Shown: piece by piece, positions 43,633-52,322 of the stretch
Position numbering within the stretch: the first letter of the stretch is position 1
How the letters are laid out: every line of letters begins with the position of its first letter
Program-made: the position numbers and the translations under genes
Assembly (NCBI RefSeq): GCF_029961185.1
Contig: NZ_JASBQQ010000013.1
Coordinates: 1-64,000, forward strand
Length of the DNA stretch: 64,000 bases
Direction: 5' to 3'
Origin: Albidovulum aestuarii
Lineage (GTDB): Bacteria > Pseudomonadota > Alphaproteobacteria > Rhodobacterales > Rhodobacteraceae
Notes under the pieces: model-generated
Database searches by the model: none
Told to the model about the DNA's origin: nothing
What the model saw: only the letters and a program-made list of their open reading frames with translations

Positions 43633-44823
43633 ATGACAGGCTTCTCTGGCAAGGCAAAGGGATCGCGCATTCACTGCGCCGCCGACGCCCGCCGACTTGC
43701 TCAGCTGAGACTGCCAAGGCTTGTGTTTGATTTTGTTGACGGCGCAACCGGGCGCGAAGTCGGCGCGCACAAGAATGCGACGGCCTTCGACCAGATCGAG
43801 CTGACGCCTAGGGTCATGGTGCCGACAGATGGCCGCAATCTCTCGACGGAGATTTTCGGACGGACCTTCAACTGCCCATTCGGAATAGCCCCGATGGGCA
43901 TGTGCAACCTCATCTGGCCCGGAGCGGATGGGATGCTTGCCCGCCTGGCAAAGAGCCGCGACATCCCGCTCGGCGTGTCGTTCGCCTCTTCCACCACGCT
44001 TGAAGAAATGCGGGATTGGGCAGGCCCCAATGCCTGGTTCCAGCTCTATGTGCAAGGTGAGGCGGATGCCGCCCTTGCCATGGCCGAACGCGCATCAAAA
44101 GCGGGCTACGAGGTGCTGGTCCTGACCGTCGATGTGCCGCAAGTGTCGCGCCGGGTCAGGGACCTGAACAACGGGTTCACTGTGCCTTTCCGGATCGGCG
44201 CGCGGCAGTTCCTCGATTTTGCGGCTCACCCTCGCTGGGCTCTGGCCACATTGCGGCACGGGTCGCCTGTGCCGCAGAATTTTCGGGGGAGCACAGGCTT
44301 TGATCGAACTGCAAGCCGCGCCGGAGCTGATTGGACCTTCCTGAAGCGTCTTCGTGACGCATGGCCGGGCACGCTTGTAGTCAAGGGCGTGATGTCGGCC
44401 GAAGATGCTCTGCGTATTCGCAACGCAGGGGCAGATGCTGTATGGGTGTCCAACCACGGCGGTCGGCAACTGGATGCGGCACCCCCGGCGATCTCGGTAC
44501 TGCCCCACATCCGCAGAGCGGTCGGACCTGACTATCCGCTTATCTTCGACAGCGGAATCCGTCAGGGCGAGGATGTCGTCAGGGCGCTGGCGCTAGGCGC
44601 AAATTTTGTAATGCTCGGCCGACCCGTCCTCTATGCAATCGGCGCAGAGGGCGAAGCTGGCCTGACCGCTTATCTCGACGCGCTCCAAGACGAGCTAGAA
44701 ATCGCGATGGCCCAGCTTGGCCTTTCGGATGTCAACCAGATCAACCGGGCAGTGATTGCCGATACTGATGAAACACCGTCTGATCGGGCACCAACAGGCC
44801 TAAAGCTCGCGGCGCGCACATAA
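43633..44823 (+). CDS. FMN-dependent alpha-hydroxyacid dehydrogenase
   Basis: 396-residue TIM-barrel flavoprotein of the lactate/mandelate dehydrogenase family, oxidising an L-2-hydroxy acid to the 2-oxo acid. 'PFGIAPMGMCNLIWPGA' binds FMN; 'LYVQGEAD' and 'VLTVDVP' line the site; the catalytic His and the substrate Arg are in 'SNHGGRQLD'; 'FDSGIRQGEDVVRALALGA' binds the phosphate. The frame opens at GTG 43549; ATG 43633 fits the family start but lacks a good ribosome-binding site, so the N-terminus is uncertain. First enzyme of a four-gene operon. Confidence 0.92.
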   Translation: MTGFSGKAKGSRIHCAADARRLAQLRLPRLVFDFVDGATGREVGAHKNATAFDQIELTPRVMVPTDGRNLSTEIFGRTFNCPFGIAPMGMCNLIWPGADGMLARLAKSRDIPLGVSFASSTTLEEMRDWAGPNAWFQLYVQGEADAALAMAERASKAGYEVLVLTVDVPQVSRRVRDLNNGFTVPFRIGARQFLDFAAHPRWALATLRHGSPVPQNFRGSTGFDRTASRAGADWTFLKRLRDAWPGTLVVKGVMSAEDALRIRNAGADAVWVSNHGGRQLDAAPPAISVLPHIRRAVGPDYPLIFDSGIRQGEDVVRALALGANFVMLGRPVLYAIGAEGEAGLTAYLDALQDELEIAMAQLGLSDVNQINRAVIADTDETPSDRAPTGLKLAART

Positions 44824-44841
44824 CAAGAAGAGGCAGCTTTG

Positions 44842-46572
44842 ATGGCGACAGAGACGAAGCTGAGGGGGGGCGCGCTATTGGCGCGGGCGCTCAAGGAGAA
44901 GGGGGCGGAGCATGTCTTCACACTCGCCGGAGGGTTCTGCAACCCGGCGCTGGAAGGCTTCATGGAATGCCAGATGCCGGTCATCAACTGCCCGCACGAA
45001 CAGGTCGCCGGACATCTTGCCGATGGACACACACGCATCACGCGGAAACCCGCGATCTGTCTGGTCGGGCCGGAAGGCTTCGCCAATGCCGTGCCCGCAA
45101 TGCTCGAGGCGATGGGTGAACGCAGCCCGGTGATCTTCGTCACGGGGTCTTCGACGCTGAAACGGCAGGGTGCGGGCGGGTTCAAGGAAATCGACGACGT
45201 CGCGATCGCGGCACCCCTCTGCAAATACTCGGCCCGGATCACCGATGGCACCCGGATTGGTGAGTTCGTGGACCGCGCCTGGACGGCGGCAACCACGGGC
45301 TATCCCGGCCCGGTGCACCTGTCTCTGCCGGTCGACATAATGTTCTCGTCCTACCCGGAGGATGCAGGGCGCGAGGAACGCCCGTTCCGGCGCGACGCGC
45401 GTCCGTTGCCCCGGGCGTGGCCCGACCCGACCGGATTGGCGCGGGTTCTGGACTTTGTAGGAAGGGCCGAGCGGCCGGTGATCATCGGCGGCCACGGTGT
45501 CTGGTGGTCGCGCGGCGAGGCGAAACTTGCCGAGGTCGCGGCAAAACTCCGCATTCCGGTCTTCAACGTGCCTTATCACACAAAACTGTTGGGGGAAGAC
45601 TGCGAGGCGATGATGGGTCTCGCTGATTTCCACCAGTACCACCCCTCCAAGCCAGCCATTCACGAGGCCGATCTGGTTCTTATGATCGGCGGACGGCTCG
45701 ACAATCAGATGAACTTCGGCAATCCCCCCTTCTTTCCGGCTGGCCAGACGCTTATCTGCGTGAACGGAAGCCATGAGGAGCTTGAATACAACCGCGCCGC
45801 CGATGACGTCCTTTTGTCTGATCCCGGCGCCTTTCTGGAGGCACTGGCGGGCGTCGGGCGGTCATGGCCGGACTGGTTCGACCTGCAAAAGAAACGGCGC
45901 TCGGACTGGGTCTCTGAATGGTCGAACCACATCGCCGGTGAGACCCGCCAGGACGAGGCCGAAGGCAACAAGATGCACCCGCTTCAGATGTCACTCGACG
46001 TTCAGGCGGCGATGGCGGATGGCGACTGGCTGGTCTTCGATGGTGGCAATACGCATTTCTGGTCCGAGATCGCCGTCAACATAGCGGGTGCAAGGGGGCG
46101 ACGGTTGGGCGGCATCCTGCATCCGGGCAATTATTCGCTGCTCGGCGTCGGCGTCAGCTTTGCGCTGTCGGCCAAGGCCACGCATCCCGACCGGAATGTG
46201 GTGCTGATCACCGGGGACGGCGCATTCCTGTCCGGCGGCCTGTCGATCGAGGCGGCATTTCAGGAACAGTTGCCGATCACGGTGGTGGTCGACAACAACG
46301 GCGGGCTCGACTGCATCAGCCAGCAGCAGGAACGGCTCTTCGCCTCGGGCAAGCATTTCGCCACGGATTTCCGCGACATTCCGTTTCATACGATGTTCGA
46401 GGGACTCGGTGGCCATGGTGAACTTGTGACCCGACGCTCGGAACTGGCCCCGGCACTGGCGCGGGCGATGGCGTCGGGCAAGACCGCCTGCGTCAACGTG
46501 AAATGCAGAGGTGTGATCAGTCCGATCGTGGCGGCCACGTCGGACAAGCGGGACAAGGCATCCATCGAATGA
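44842..46572 (+). CDS. Thiamine-diphosphate-dependent enzyme (acetolactate synthase-like)
   Basis: 576 residues with the three-domain layout of ThDP decarboxylases and carboligases. The cofactor-activating Glu is in 'CPHEQVAGHLADG' near residue 52, and the ThDP motif 'GDGAFLSGG' to 'VVVDNNGG' is near 455-485. The Glu rules out glyoxylate carboligase, which has Val there. It follows the 2-hydroxyacid dehydrogenase by 18 bases (GAAGAGG site), so a 2-oxo acid made by that enzyme is the natural substrate. The exact acid is unknown. Confidence 0.9.
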   Translation: MATETKLRGGALLARALKEKGAEHVFTLAGGFCNPALEGFMECQMPVINCPHEQVAGHLADGHTRITRKPAICLVGPEGFANAVPAMLEAMGERSPVIFVTGSSTLKRQGAGGFKEIDDVAIAAPLCKYSARITDGTRIGEFVDRAWTAATTGYPGPVHLSLPVDIMFSSYPEDAGREERPFRRDARPLPRAWPDPTGLARVLDFVGRAERPVIIGGHGVWWSRGEAKLAEVAAKLRIPVFNVPYHTKLLGEDCEAMMGLADFHQYHPSKPAIHEADLVLMIGGRLDNQMNFGNPPFFPAGQTLICVNGSHEELEYNRAADDVLLSDPGAFLEALAGVGRSWPDWFDLQKKRRSDWVSEWSNHIAGETRQDEAEGNKMHPLQMSLDVQAAMADGDWLVFDGGNTHFWSEIAVNIAGARGRRLGGILHPGNYSLLGVGVSFALSAKATHPDRNVVLITGDGAFLSGGLSIEAAFQEQLPITVVVDNNGGLDCISQQQERLFASGKHFATDFRDIPFHTMFEGLGGHGELVTRRSELAPALARAMASGKTACVNVKCRGVISPIVAATSDKRDKASIE

Positions 46573-46889
46573 CAGCCACGATTTCCACTCATGTTCTGAA
46601 CGGGGCGGATGGCACCCATTCAAGCGGCGTCGCCGTTCGGCTGATCAATCTGACGACGGGCGCAACCCTCTTCGAAGAGAAGACCGATAGCGGCGGGCGA
46701 CTGTCGCACCAGGTCGATTTGACTGGCCTCAACTCAATGGACCGCTACGAGCTGAGTTTCGCGACGCGCGCGGGAGCCATGGAGGAGATCGCACTGCGCT
46801 TCGTCATGCCAGATCCCGAGGGCCGCTACCACATGCCAGTGATCCTGTCGCCCAATGCCGCTTCCTTCTGGTGGTCTGTTCCGGAGTGA
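46569..46889 (+). CDS. Transthyretin-like (hydroxyisourate hydrolase family) protein without YRGS tail
   Basis: 106 residues with the HIU-hydrolase fold: 'STHVLNG' at the N-terminus (first active-site His), 'GVAVRLINL', and 'YHMPVILSPNAASFWW' near the end (second His). Genuine HIU hydrolases end in Tyr-Arg-Gly-Ser, which contributes to the active site; this protein ends 'WWSVPE'. It therefore probably hydrolyses a different substrate or only binds one. It is coupled to the ThDP gene by ATGA and lies four bases before the DmdA-like gene. puuD, the usual partner, is 27 kb away. Confidence 0.8.
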   Translation: MTATISTHVLNGADGTHSSGVAVRLINLTTGATLFEEKTDSGGRLSHQVDLTGLNSMDRYELSFATRAGAMEEIALRFVMPDPEGRYHMPVILSPNAASFWWSVPE

Positions 46890-46893
46890 TCCC

Positions 46894-48003
46894 ATGACCG
46901 ACGGTCTGAACTTCTCCCGCCGCCTGCGCCGCACACCCTATACCGGACGTGCCGAAGCCGCCGGGGTGCGCGGCTTTTCCGTCGTCAATCACATGCTGCT
47001 GCCCAAGGCCTACGCCCGGTCGGTCGAGGAGGATTACTGGCATCTGCGCGAGCATGTGCAGATCTGGGACGTTGCCTGCCAGAGGCAGGTTCAGATCGAA
47101 GGGCCGGACGCCACCCGGCTTGTGCAATGGATGACCCCGCGCGACATCGGGCGGGCGAAGGTCGGCGATTGCCTTTACGTACCGATTACCGACGAGTCTT
47201 CGGGACTGATCAACGACCCGGTTCTCCTGAAGCTCGCGGAGGACCGGTTCTGGCTCTCCATCGCAGACAGCGACCTCCTGCTCTACGCCAAGGGACTGGC
47301 GATCGGGCGCGGCATGAACGTCCGGATCGAGGAACCGGATGTATCGCCGCTCGCCGTTCAGGGGCCGAAGGCGGAGGCAGTGATGGCGGACCTCTTCGGC
47401 GAACACATCCGCGAGATCGGTTTCTTCAAGTTCGCCTGGGTCGAGTTCAAAGGCACGCGCCAACTGATCGCGCGGTCCGGCTATTCAAGGCAGGGCGGGT
47501 TCGAGATCTACCTGCAGGGCGCCCACTTTGGCCCCGCACTCTGGGACGCCATCTGGGAGGCGGGACAACTATACGACATCGCGCCAGGCTGCCCGAACCT
47601 TATCGAGCGGATCGAGGGTGGGCTGCTCTCTTACGGCAACGAGATGACACGCGAGAACAATCCGCTCGAGATCGGATTGAGCAAGTACTGCACACTTGAC
47701 GAATCCATCGAGTATATAGGCCGGGATGCGCTTCAGCGCATTGCCGCCCAAGGCATTACCCGCAAAATTCGGGGTGTTGTTTTCGATGGTGGTCGCTGTC
47801 CGACCTGCGCGGAACCGTGGCCGTTGATGTCGGACGGTCGCCAGATTGGTCAAATCACGTCGGCAGTCTGGTCACCGAGGCGGGATGCGAACGTTTCACT
47901 GGCGATGGTAAATCACGGATTCTGGGACCATGGCCAGATGATTACGGTTCAGGTCAGCGATGGTTCACACCGAAATGGTTGGATCGCGAACCTTCCGATG
48001 TAA
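46894..48003 (+). CDS. DmdA/GcvT-like folate-dependent demethylase or aminomethyltransferase
   Basis: 369 residues of the glycine-cleavage T-protein family, which move one-carbon groups to tetrahydrofolate. The N-terminus 'RRLRRTPY' then 'GFSVVNHMLLP' and 'LREHVQIWDVACQRQVQI', the 'EPDVSPLAVQGPKA' segment, and 'LLSYGNEMTRENNPLE' closely recall dimethylsulfoniopropionate demethylase DmdA, and the length agrees. DmdA-like paralogs with other substrates are common in this bacterial group, so the gene symbol is not given. Last gene of the operon. ATG 46894. Confidence 0.85.
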   Translation: MTDGLNFSRRLRRTPYTGRAEAAGVRGFSVVNHMLLPKAYARSVEEDYWHLREHVQIWDVACQRQVQIEGPDATRLVQWMTPRDIGRAKVGDCLYVPITDESSGLINDPVLLKLAEDRFWLSIADSDLLLYAKGLAIGRGMNVRIEEPDVSPLAVQGPKAEAVMADLFGEHIREIGFFKFAWVEFKGTRQLIARSGYSRQGGFEIYLQGAHFGPALWDAIWEAGQLYDIAPGCPNLIERIEGGLLSYGNEMTRENNPLEIGLSKYCTLDESIEYIGRDALQRIAAQGITRKIRGVVFDGGRCPTCAEPWPLMSDGRQIGQITSAVWSPRRDANVSLAMVNHGFWDHGQMITVQVSDGSHRNGWIANLPM

Positions 48004-48256
48004 ACACAACTGCGCAAGGCGCGGACCGGACCACTTTCAATTCGGATATCTTGTTCAGGCAACACGACGATCCGTGCCACGCCGTTTAGCTGTTCGACCT
48101 CCGGACCCGAATGGAGCCCGTACCATCCACCCGGGTGGAACGGACGTGCGGACGGCCGGAGCCGGAACTCAATCACAAAAATCGCGTAGAATCCTCCGCT
48201 GCACCTGCCCAGATTGTGGGTGCGCATAGTTTCACGGACTAGATACTTGATTTTGG

Positions 48257-48332
48257 TGGTGAGCCCGACAGGATTCGAACCTGTGACCCACTGATTAAAA
48301 GTCAGTTGCTCTACCAACTGAGCTACGGGCCC
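48257..48332 (-). tRNA. tRNA-Lys (anticodon TTT)
   Basis: 76-base cloverleaf on the minus strand including an encoded CCA. The acceptor stem GGGCCCG pairs with CGGGCTC (one G-T), the D loop holds AGTTGGTAGA, the anticodon arm reads CTGACTTTTAATCAG (anticodon TTT), and the T arm contains GGTTCGAATCC. Its 3' end faces the catabolic block at 37-48 kb, 253 bases from the DmdA-like stop. No gene was seen in that gap. Confidence 0.97.
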
Positions 48333-48429
48333 ATCACAGGGCGCCTCTTTAGGAAGCTCGCCAGAGGCGGTCAAGAGCAAAAGCAAGCGCCACTGGCAAA
48401 AACCTTTGCCCGGGCGTATATGGCACGCC

Positions 48430-49269
48430 ATGAAGGACAATCGCCCCTCTGACGGCCTTGCATTCATGAAGATGCATGGTGCCGGCAATGACTTCGTGGT
48501 CATCGACTCACGGGGGCGTTCGCCTGTGACCACGGCCGCACTGGCGGCGGCACTTGGCGACCGGCACCGGGGAGTGGGTTTCGACCAGCTGGCCGAGATT
48601 CGCGATGCAGATGGAGCCGACTTCGCTCTCGATTTCTGGAATTCAGATGGCAGCCGGGCGGGGGCGTGTGGTAATGCCTCGCGCTGCGTGGCCGATCACG
48701 TGATGGCGGGGCTAGGCCTCGATGCCGTCAGCTTCGTGACCGAGCGCGGGCGGCTGGGCGCGGTGCGCCGCGCCGACGGGCTGGTCAGCGTCAATATGGG
48801 TGCGCCGATCCTCGACTGGCAGGGTGTGCCGCTGGCTGAAGAAGCCGACCTTCTGCATTTGCCGGTTCCGGGCGATCCGGCGGCGGTTGGCATGGGCAAT
48901 CCGCATTGCGTGTTCTTCGTCGCCGATGCCGAGGCAGTTGATCTTCCGAAAGAGGGTTCGGCGATGGAACACCATCCGCTGTTCCCGAAGGCAACGAATG
49001 TCGAATATGCGAGTGTGACCGGCACCGACCGCCTGCGCATGCGGGTCTGGGAACGCGGCGCGGGTATCACGCTGGCCTGCGGATCGGGCGCCTGCGCCAC
49101 CGCCGTTGCGGCGCATCTGCGTGGCCTGACGGGCCGCCATGTGGTCCTCGATCTCGACGGCGGTACGCTGGAGATCGACTGGCGCGAGGATGGAGTCTGG
49201 ATGACCGGCCCTGCGGCGCATGTGTTCGATGGCTGGCTGACGCCTGATTTCATCGCCGCCCATCCATGA
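48430..49269 (+). CDS. dapF: Diaminopimelate epimerase
   Basis: Interconverts LL- and meso-diaminopimelate for lysine and peptidoglycan synthesis, without a cofactor. The two catalytic cysteines are in 'ACGNASRC' and 'ACGSGACAT'; '[14 protein letters not shown]' starts the first domain. From ATG 48430 it is 279 residues, near the family norm; the frame opens at 48406 and ATG 48466 is also possible. mtaB overlaps its stop (ATGA). Confidence 0.96.
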   Translation: MKDNRPSDGLAFMKMHGAGNDFVVIDSRGRSPVTTAALAAALGDRHRGVGFDQLAEIRDADGADFALDFWNSDGSRAGACGNASRCVADHVMAGLGLDAVSFVTERGRLGAVRRADGLVSVNMGAPILDWQGVPLAEEADLLHLPVPGDPAAVGMGNPHCVFFVADAEAVDLPKEGSAMEHHPLFPKATNVEYASVTGTDRLRMRVWERGAGITLACGSGACATAVAAHLRGLTGRHVVLDLDGGTLEIDWREDGVWMTGPAAHVFDGWLTPDFIAAHP

Positions 49270-50519
49270 AGCCACCGGTCTTTTCCACCCTCGGCTGCCG
49301 TCTCAACGCCTACGAGACGGAAGCGATGAAGGAACTGGCGGCGAAAGCCGGAATCGAGGGCGCGGTCGTGGTGAATACCTGCGCCGTGACGGCCGAAGCT
49401 GTGCGCAAGGCCAAGCAGGAGATCCGCAGGCTCCGCCGCGAAAATCCGGATGCGACGCTCATCGTGACCGGGTGCGCCGCGCAGACTGAACCTGAAACCT
49501 TCGCGGCCATGCCGGAGGTCACGAAGGTCGTCGGCAATACCGAGAAGATGCAGGCGCAAACATGGGCCGCGCTCCGGGCGCCCGATCTGATCGGCGAGAC
49601 CGAGCGTGTCATGGTCGACGACATCATGTCCGTCACCGAAACCGCCGGGCATCTCATCGACGGTTTCGGCCGCCACCGCGCCTATGTGCAGGTCCAGAAC
49701 GGCTGCGATCACCGCTGCACCTTCTGCATCATTCCTTACGGGCGCGGCAATTCCCGCTCCGTTCCTGCCGGGGTCGTGGTCGACCAGATCAAAAGGCTGG
49801 TGGACAAGGGGTTCCTCGAGGTTGTCCTGACCGGGGTTGACCTGACCTCATGGGGGGCAGACCTGCCCAGCCAGCCGCGCCTCGGCGATCTTGTCCTGCG
49901 CATCCTGCGGCTGGTGCCGGACCTCGCGCGGCTCCGCATCTCCTCGATCGATTCGATCGAAGCGGATGAGAACCTGATGCAGGCCATCGCGACCGAGCCG
50001 CGCCTGATGCCGCATCTTCACCTCTCGCTTCAGCACGGCGACGACCTGATCCTGAAGCGTATGAAGCGCCGCCACCTGCGCGATGACGCGATCCGTTTCT
50101 GCGAAGAGGCGCGGCGCCTTCGCCCCGACATGGTCTTCGGCGCCGATATCATCGCCGGTTTTCCGACCGAGACCGAGGCGATGTTCGACAATTCCCTGAA
50201 GCTTGTAGAGGATTGCGGCCTCACCTTCCTCCATGTCTTCCCCTATTCCCGGCGCGACGGCACGCCCGCCGCCCGCATGCCGCAGGTCAGGGGACCCGCT
50301 GTCAAGGACCGCGCGGCCCGCCTCCGCGCCGCAGGAGAGACGGCCCTTGCCCGCCACCTCGACGCACAACAGGGCCTGAGCCACTGCATCCTCACGGAAG
50401 GCCCCCGCCTAGGCCGGACCGAGCAATTCACCGAAGTTTCATTCGCCAGCGATCAACCGGAAGGCACGCTCGTCACAGCCACGATTATGGGCCATGACGG
50501 TATTCGGCTGACCGCCTGA
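49266..50519 (+). CDS. mtaB: tRNA t6A37 methylthiotransferase
   Basis: Radical-SAM enzyme that adds a methylthio group to t6A at position 37 of tRNAs (ms2t6A). 417 residues: N-terminal MTTase domain with cysteines in 'TLGCRLN', 'VNTCAV' and 'TGCAAQ' for the auxiliary Fe-S cluster, then the radical-SAM motif 'CDHRCTFC' near residue 145. The C-terminal TRAM-like part is short. The start overlaps the dapF stop as ATGA, a common pairing in this family. Confidence 0.94.
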   Translation: MKPPVFSTLGCRLNAYETEAMKELAAKAGIEGAVVVNTCAVTAEAVRKAKQEIRRLRRENPDATLIVTGCAAQTEPETFAAMPEVTKVVGNTEKMQAQTWAALRAPDLIGETERVMVDDIMSVTETAGHLIDGFGRHRAYVQVQNGCDHRCTFCIIPYGRGNSRSVPAGVVVDQIKRLVDKGFLEVVLTGVDLTSWGADLPSQPRLGDLVLRILRLVPDLARLRISSIDSIEADENLMQAIATEPRLMPHLHLSLQHGDDLILKRMKRRHLRDDAIRFCEEARRLRPDMVFGADIIAGFPTETEAMFDNSLKLVEDCGLTFLHVFPYSRRDGTPAARMPQVRGPAVKDRAARLRAAGETALARHLDAQQGLSHCILTEGPRLGRTEQFTEVSFASDQPEGTLVTATIMGHDGIRLTA

Positions 50520-50534
50520 TTTAGGTCATCCCGG

Positions 50535-50548
50535 CTGATTTGAATCAG
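50535..50548. promoter_or_regulatory. FNR/CRP-type box upstream of first cytochrome c
   Basis: CTGATTTGAATCAG is a perfect palindrome that fits the FNR consensus TTGAT-N4-ATCAA except at the outermost bases. Its centre is 73 bases before the cytochrome c ATG at 50615. A similar box lies at the matching position of the paralogous gene. Confidence 0.6.
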
Positions 50549-50614
50549 AATCACGCCTCCGGAAGCGTGTCACGATCTCCTTGGAAACCGGTCGCTCATA
50601 AGGGGGAGAGCATC

Positions 50615-51022
50615 ATGTCTAGAGTTGCTGAAATCGTGTCCGTTATCACCGCACTTGGATTAACCGCCGGTATCGCGGCGGCGCAGGACGCAGAGATTGG
50701 GAAAACGCTCTACGATGATTATTGCGCGGCTTGCCACGGTGCAGGAGCGCAAGGTGACGGCGACATGGCCAATCTGATGACCATACCCGCACCGAACCTC
50801 ACGCTTCTCGCGAACAACAACGATGGCGAATTTCCGATGCTGCAAGTGCTTCACATAATCGATGGTCGGACCGGAGTTCGTGCGCATGGCGGTGCCATGC
50901 CCGTCTTCGGCAAGGTGTTCGCTTCGAGTGAGATGGGACCTGCCAATCCTTACGGGTCCGTGCTTGAGGTTCGCGGACGCGTTCTGTCGCTTGCTATGTA
51001 TCTGGAATCGCTTCAGAAATAG
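50615..51022 (+). CDS. Small periplasmic cytochrome c (first of tandem pair)
   Basis: 135 residues: signal peptide 1-23 ending 'GIAAA', then a single class I heme domain with 'CAACH' near residue 38 and the distal Met probably in 'GGAMPVFG'. The C-terminal helix 'GRVLSLAMYLESLQK' pattern is shared with the paralog. It carries electrons in the periplasm; partner unknown. ATG 50615 has GGGGAG. The upstream FNR-like box suggests induction under low oxygen. Confidence 0.9.
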   Translation: MSRVAEIVSVITALGLTAGIAAAQDAEIGKTLYDDYCAACHGAGAQGDGDMANLMTIPAPNLTLLANNNDGEFPMLQVLHIIDGRTGVRAHGGAMPVFGKVFASSEMGPANPYGSVLEVRGRVLSLAMYLESLQK

Positions 51023-51272
51023 AACCATCACCAGAGAAACGCCTACCATTTCTCTGTTCTGCGCACATCCGGCGGTGGTAAGGCGAGTTTGCCGATGCCA
51101 TTGCCGGATTCTGTACGCGTGTGCTGCTGAAATGCAAATTGCGGGTTCAGGACCTGCACATCACCTTGATGCCAGCTATGGTCGTTCTAGCGAGAAAACC
51201 GCTTTTGGGTCGCTAAGAGCGCGGCTCCGTCGTTGCGGGGTCGTCGCGTGAAAAAGCGGCGGGTCTTGGAGT

Positions 51273-51286
51273 GTGATTCAGATCAA
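51273..51286. promoter_or_regulatory. FNR/CRP-type box upstream of second cytochrome c
   Basis: GTGATTCAGATCAA matches TTGAT-N4-ATCAA with one mismatch. It is centred 70 bases before the ATG at 51350, almost the same distance as in the first copy. It lies in the 327-base gap between the two cytochrome genes, which otherwise shows no gene. Confidence 0.6.
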
Positions 51287-51349
51287 CCGCGCCTCATATC
51301 TCGCCGCTAGCATCTGCCCATGGAGACGCGCATCCTTGGGGAGAAGCTC

Positions 51350-51760
51350 ATGAAGAATACAAAAGGGATGACTGTTGCTTGCCTGGCATTCGCGGTTTTG
51401 GGTGGCGGGAATGCTGCAGGACAAAGTGCTGACGTCGGACATGACATCTATACCCAGTATTGCGCGACCTGTCATGGCGAAGCAGCCGATGGCCGGGGAC
51501 CGCTTACAGAGTTGATGACAGTTAAGGTTGCGGATCTTACGCAACTCGCGGCCAACAACGATGGCGAGTTTCCCATGCTGAAGGTGATCCATATCATTGA
51601 TGGGCGGACCGGATTACGCGGGCATGGCGGGCCCATGCCGACTTATGGCCGGATATTCACCGAAGAGACGGCGGGGCAAGTCGGAAACTACGGTGCGGTT
51701 CTGGCGACCCGAGGTCGGATCCTGTCGCTCGCGATGTATCTCGAGTCGATCCAGAAGTAG
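51350..51760 (+). CDS. Small periplasmic cytochrome c (second of tandem pair)
   Basis: 136 residues, paralog of the gene at 50615: signal peptide ending near 'GGGNAAG', heme site 'CATCH', 'NNDGEFPMLKVIHIIDGRTG' pattern and 'GGPMPTYGR' distal region, then the same C-terminal helix. ATG 51350 has GGGGAG at the same spacing as its neighbour. The tandem duplication includes the upstream regulatory box. Function is presumably in a respiratory branch. Confidence 0.9.
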   Translation: MKNTKGMTVACLAFAVLGGGNAAGQSADVGHDIYTQYCATCHGEAADGRGPLTELMTVKVADLTQLAANNDGEFPMLKVIHIIDGRTGLRGHGGPMPTYGRIFTEETAGQVGNYGAVLATRGRILSLAMYLESIQK

Positions 51761-51807
51761 CCCGACCCGCAGCGGCGCTGGTCGCCGCTGCGTTCGCCTT
51801 TGACACA

Positions 51808-52242
51808 TCAGGCGGCAAGACTTTCGCGGGTTCGCCCGATCATCATCGCCGCCTCTGCCGCTTCGCGCCCTTTCTGAACGAAATGCGCGCGGTAGATCGC
51901 GTTGTGATGCGCCGTTTCCTGATACTGATGTGGGGTCAGCGAGACCGAGAGGACGGGAACGCCGGTATCGAGCCCGGCGCGCATCAGCCCGTCCACCACC
52001 GCCTGGGCCACGAAATCGTGCCGGTAGATGCCGCCATCGACGACGAAGGCCGCAGCGGCTACCGCCGCGTAACGGCCAGAACCCGCAAGATCGCGTGCCA
52101 GAAGCGGCATTTCGAAGGCGCCGGGCACGTCGAAAACGTCGATCCGGTCGGCGGGAATGACCTCGCTGAACCCGACCAGCGCCTGATCGACGATATCGGC
52201 ATGCCAGTTGGCCTTGATGAAAGCATAACGGGTGTGTGTCAT
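51808..52242 (-). CDS. ribH: 6,7-dimethyl-8-ribityllumazine synthase, type II
   Basis: Condenses 5-amino-6-ribitylaminouracil with dihydroxybutanone phosphate, the step before riboflavin synthase. 144 residues matching the type II (RibH2, Brucella-like) form: 'FIKANWHADIVDQAL', 'VPGAFEMPLLAR', 'VVDGGIYRHDFVA' and 'SLTPHQYQE'. ATG 52242 has GGAG. An FMN riboswitch lies directly upstream on the same strand, so expression responds to FMN. Confidence 0.95.
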   Translation of the reverse strand: MTHTRYAFIKANWHADIVDQALVGFSEVIPADRIDVFDVPGAFEMPLLARDLAGSGRYAAVAAAAFVVDGGIYRHDFVAQAVVDGLMRAGLDTGVPVLSVSLTPHQYQETAHHNAIYRAHFVQKGREAAEAAMMIGRTRESLAA

Positions 52243-52322
52243 CTGGTGATCTCCTTTCGTGAACGACACGTCACCCAAGGCGATCACGGGCGAGAACCGC
52301 CCCCGAAGGGCGGCTCGCGCAC

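Noticed and set aside
44842-46572. Assignment of the ThDP enzyme as glyoxylate carboligase
   Set aside because: The cofactor-activating Glu is present; glyoxylate carboligase has Val there.
46569-46889. Assignment as ordinary hydroxyisourate hydrolase working with PuuD
   Set aside because: No YRGS tail and the operon context is different.
48257-48332. Attachment-site repeat of the tRNA-Lys 3' end
   Set aside because: No second copy of the GGTTCGAATCC-type end was noticed elsewhere in the window and no integrase gene is present.
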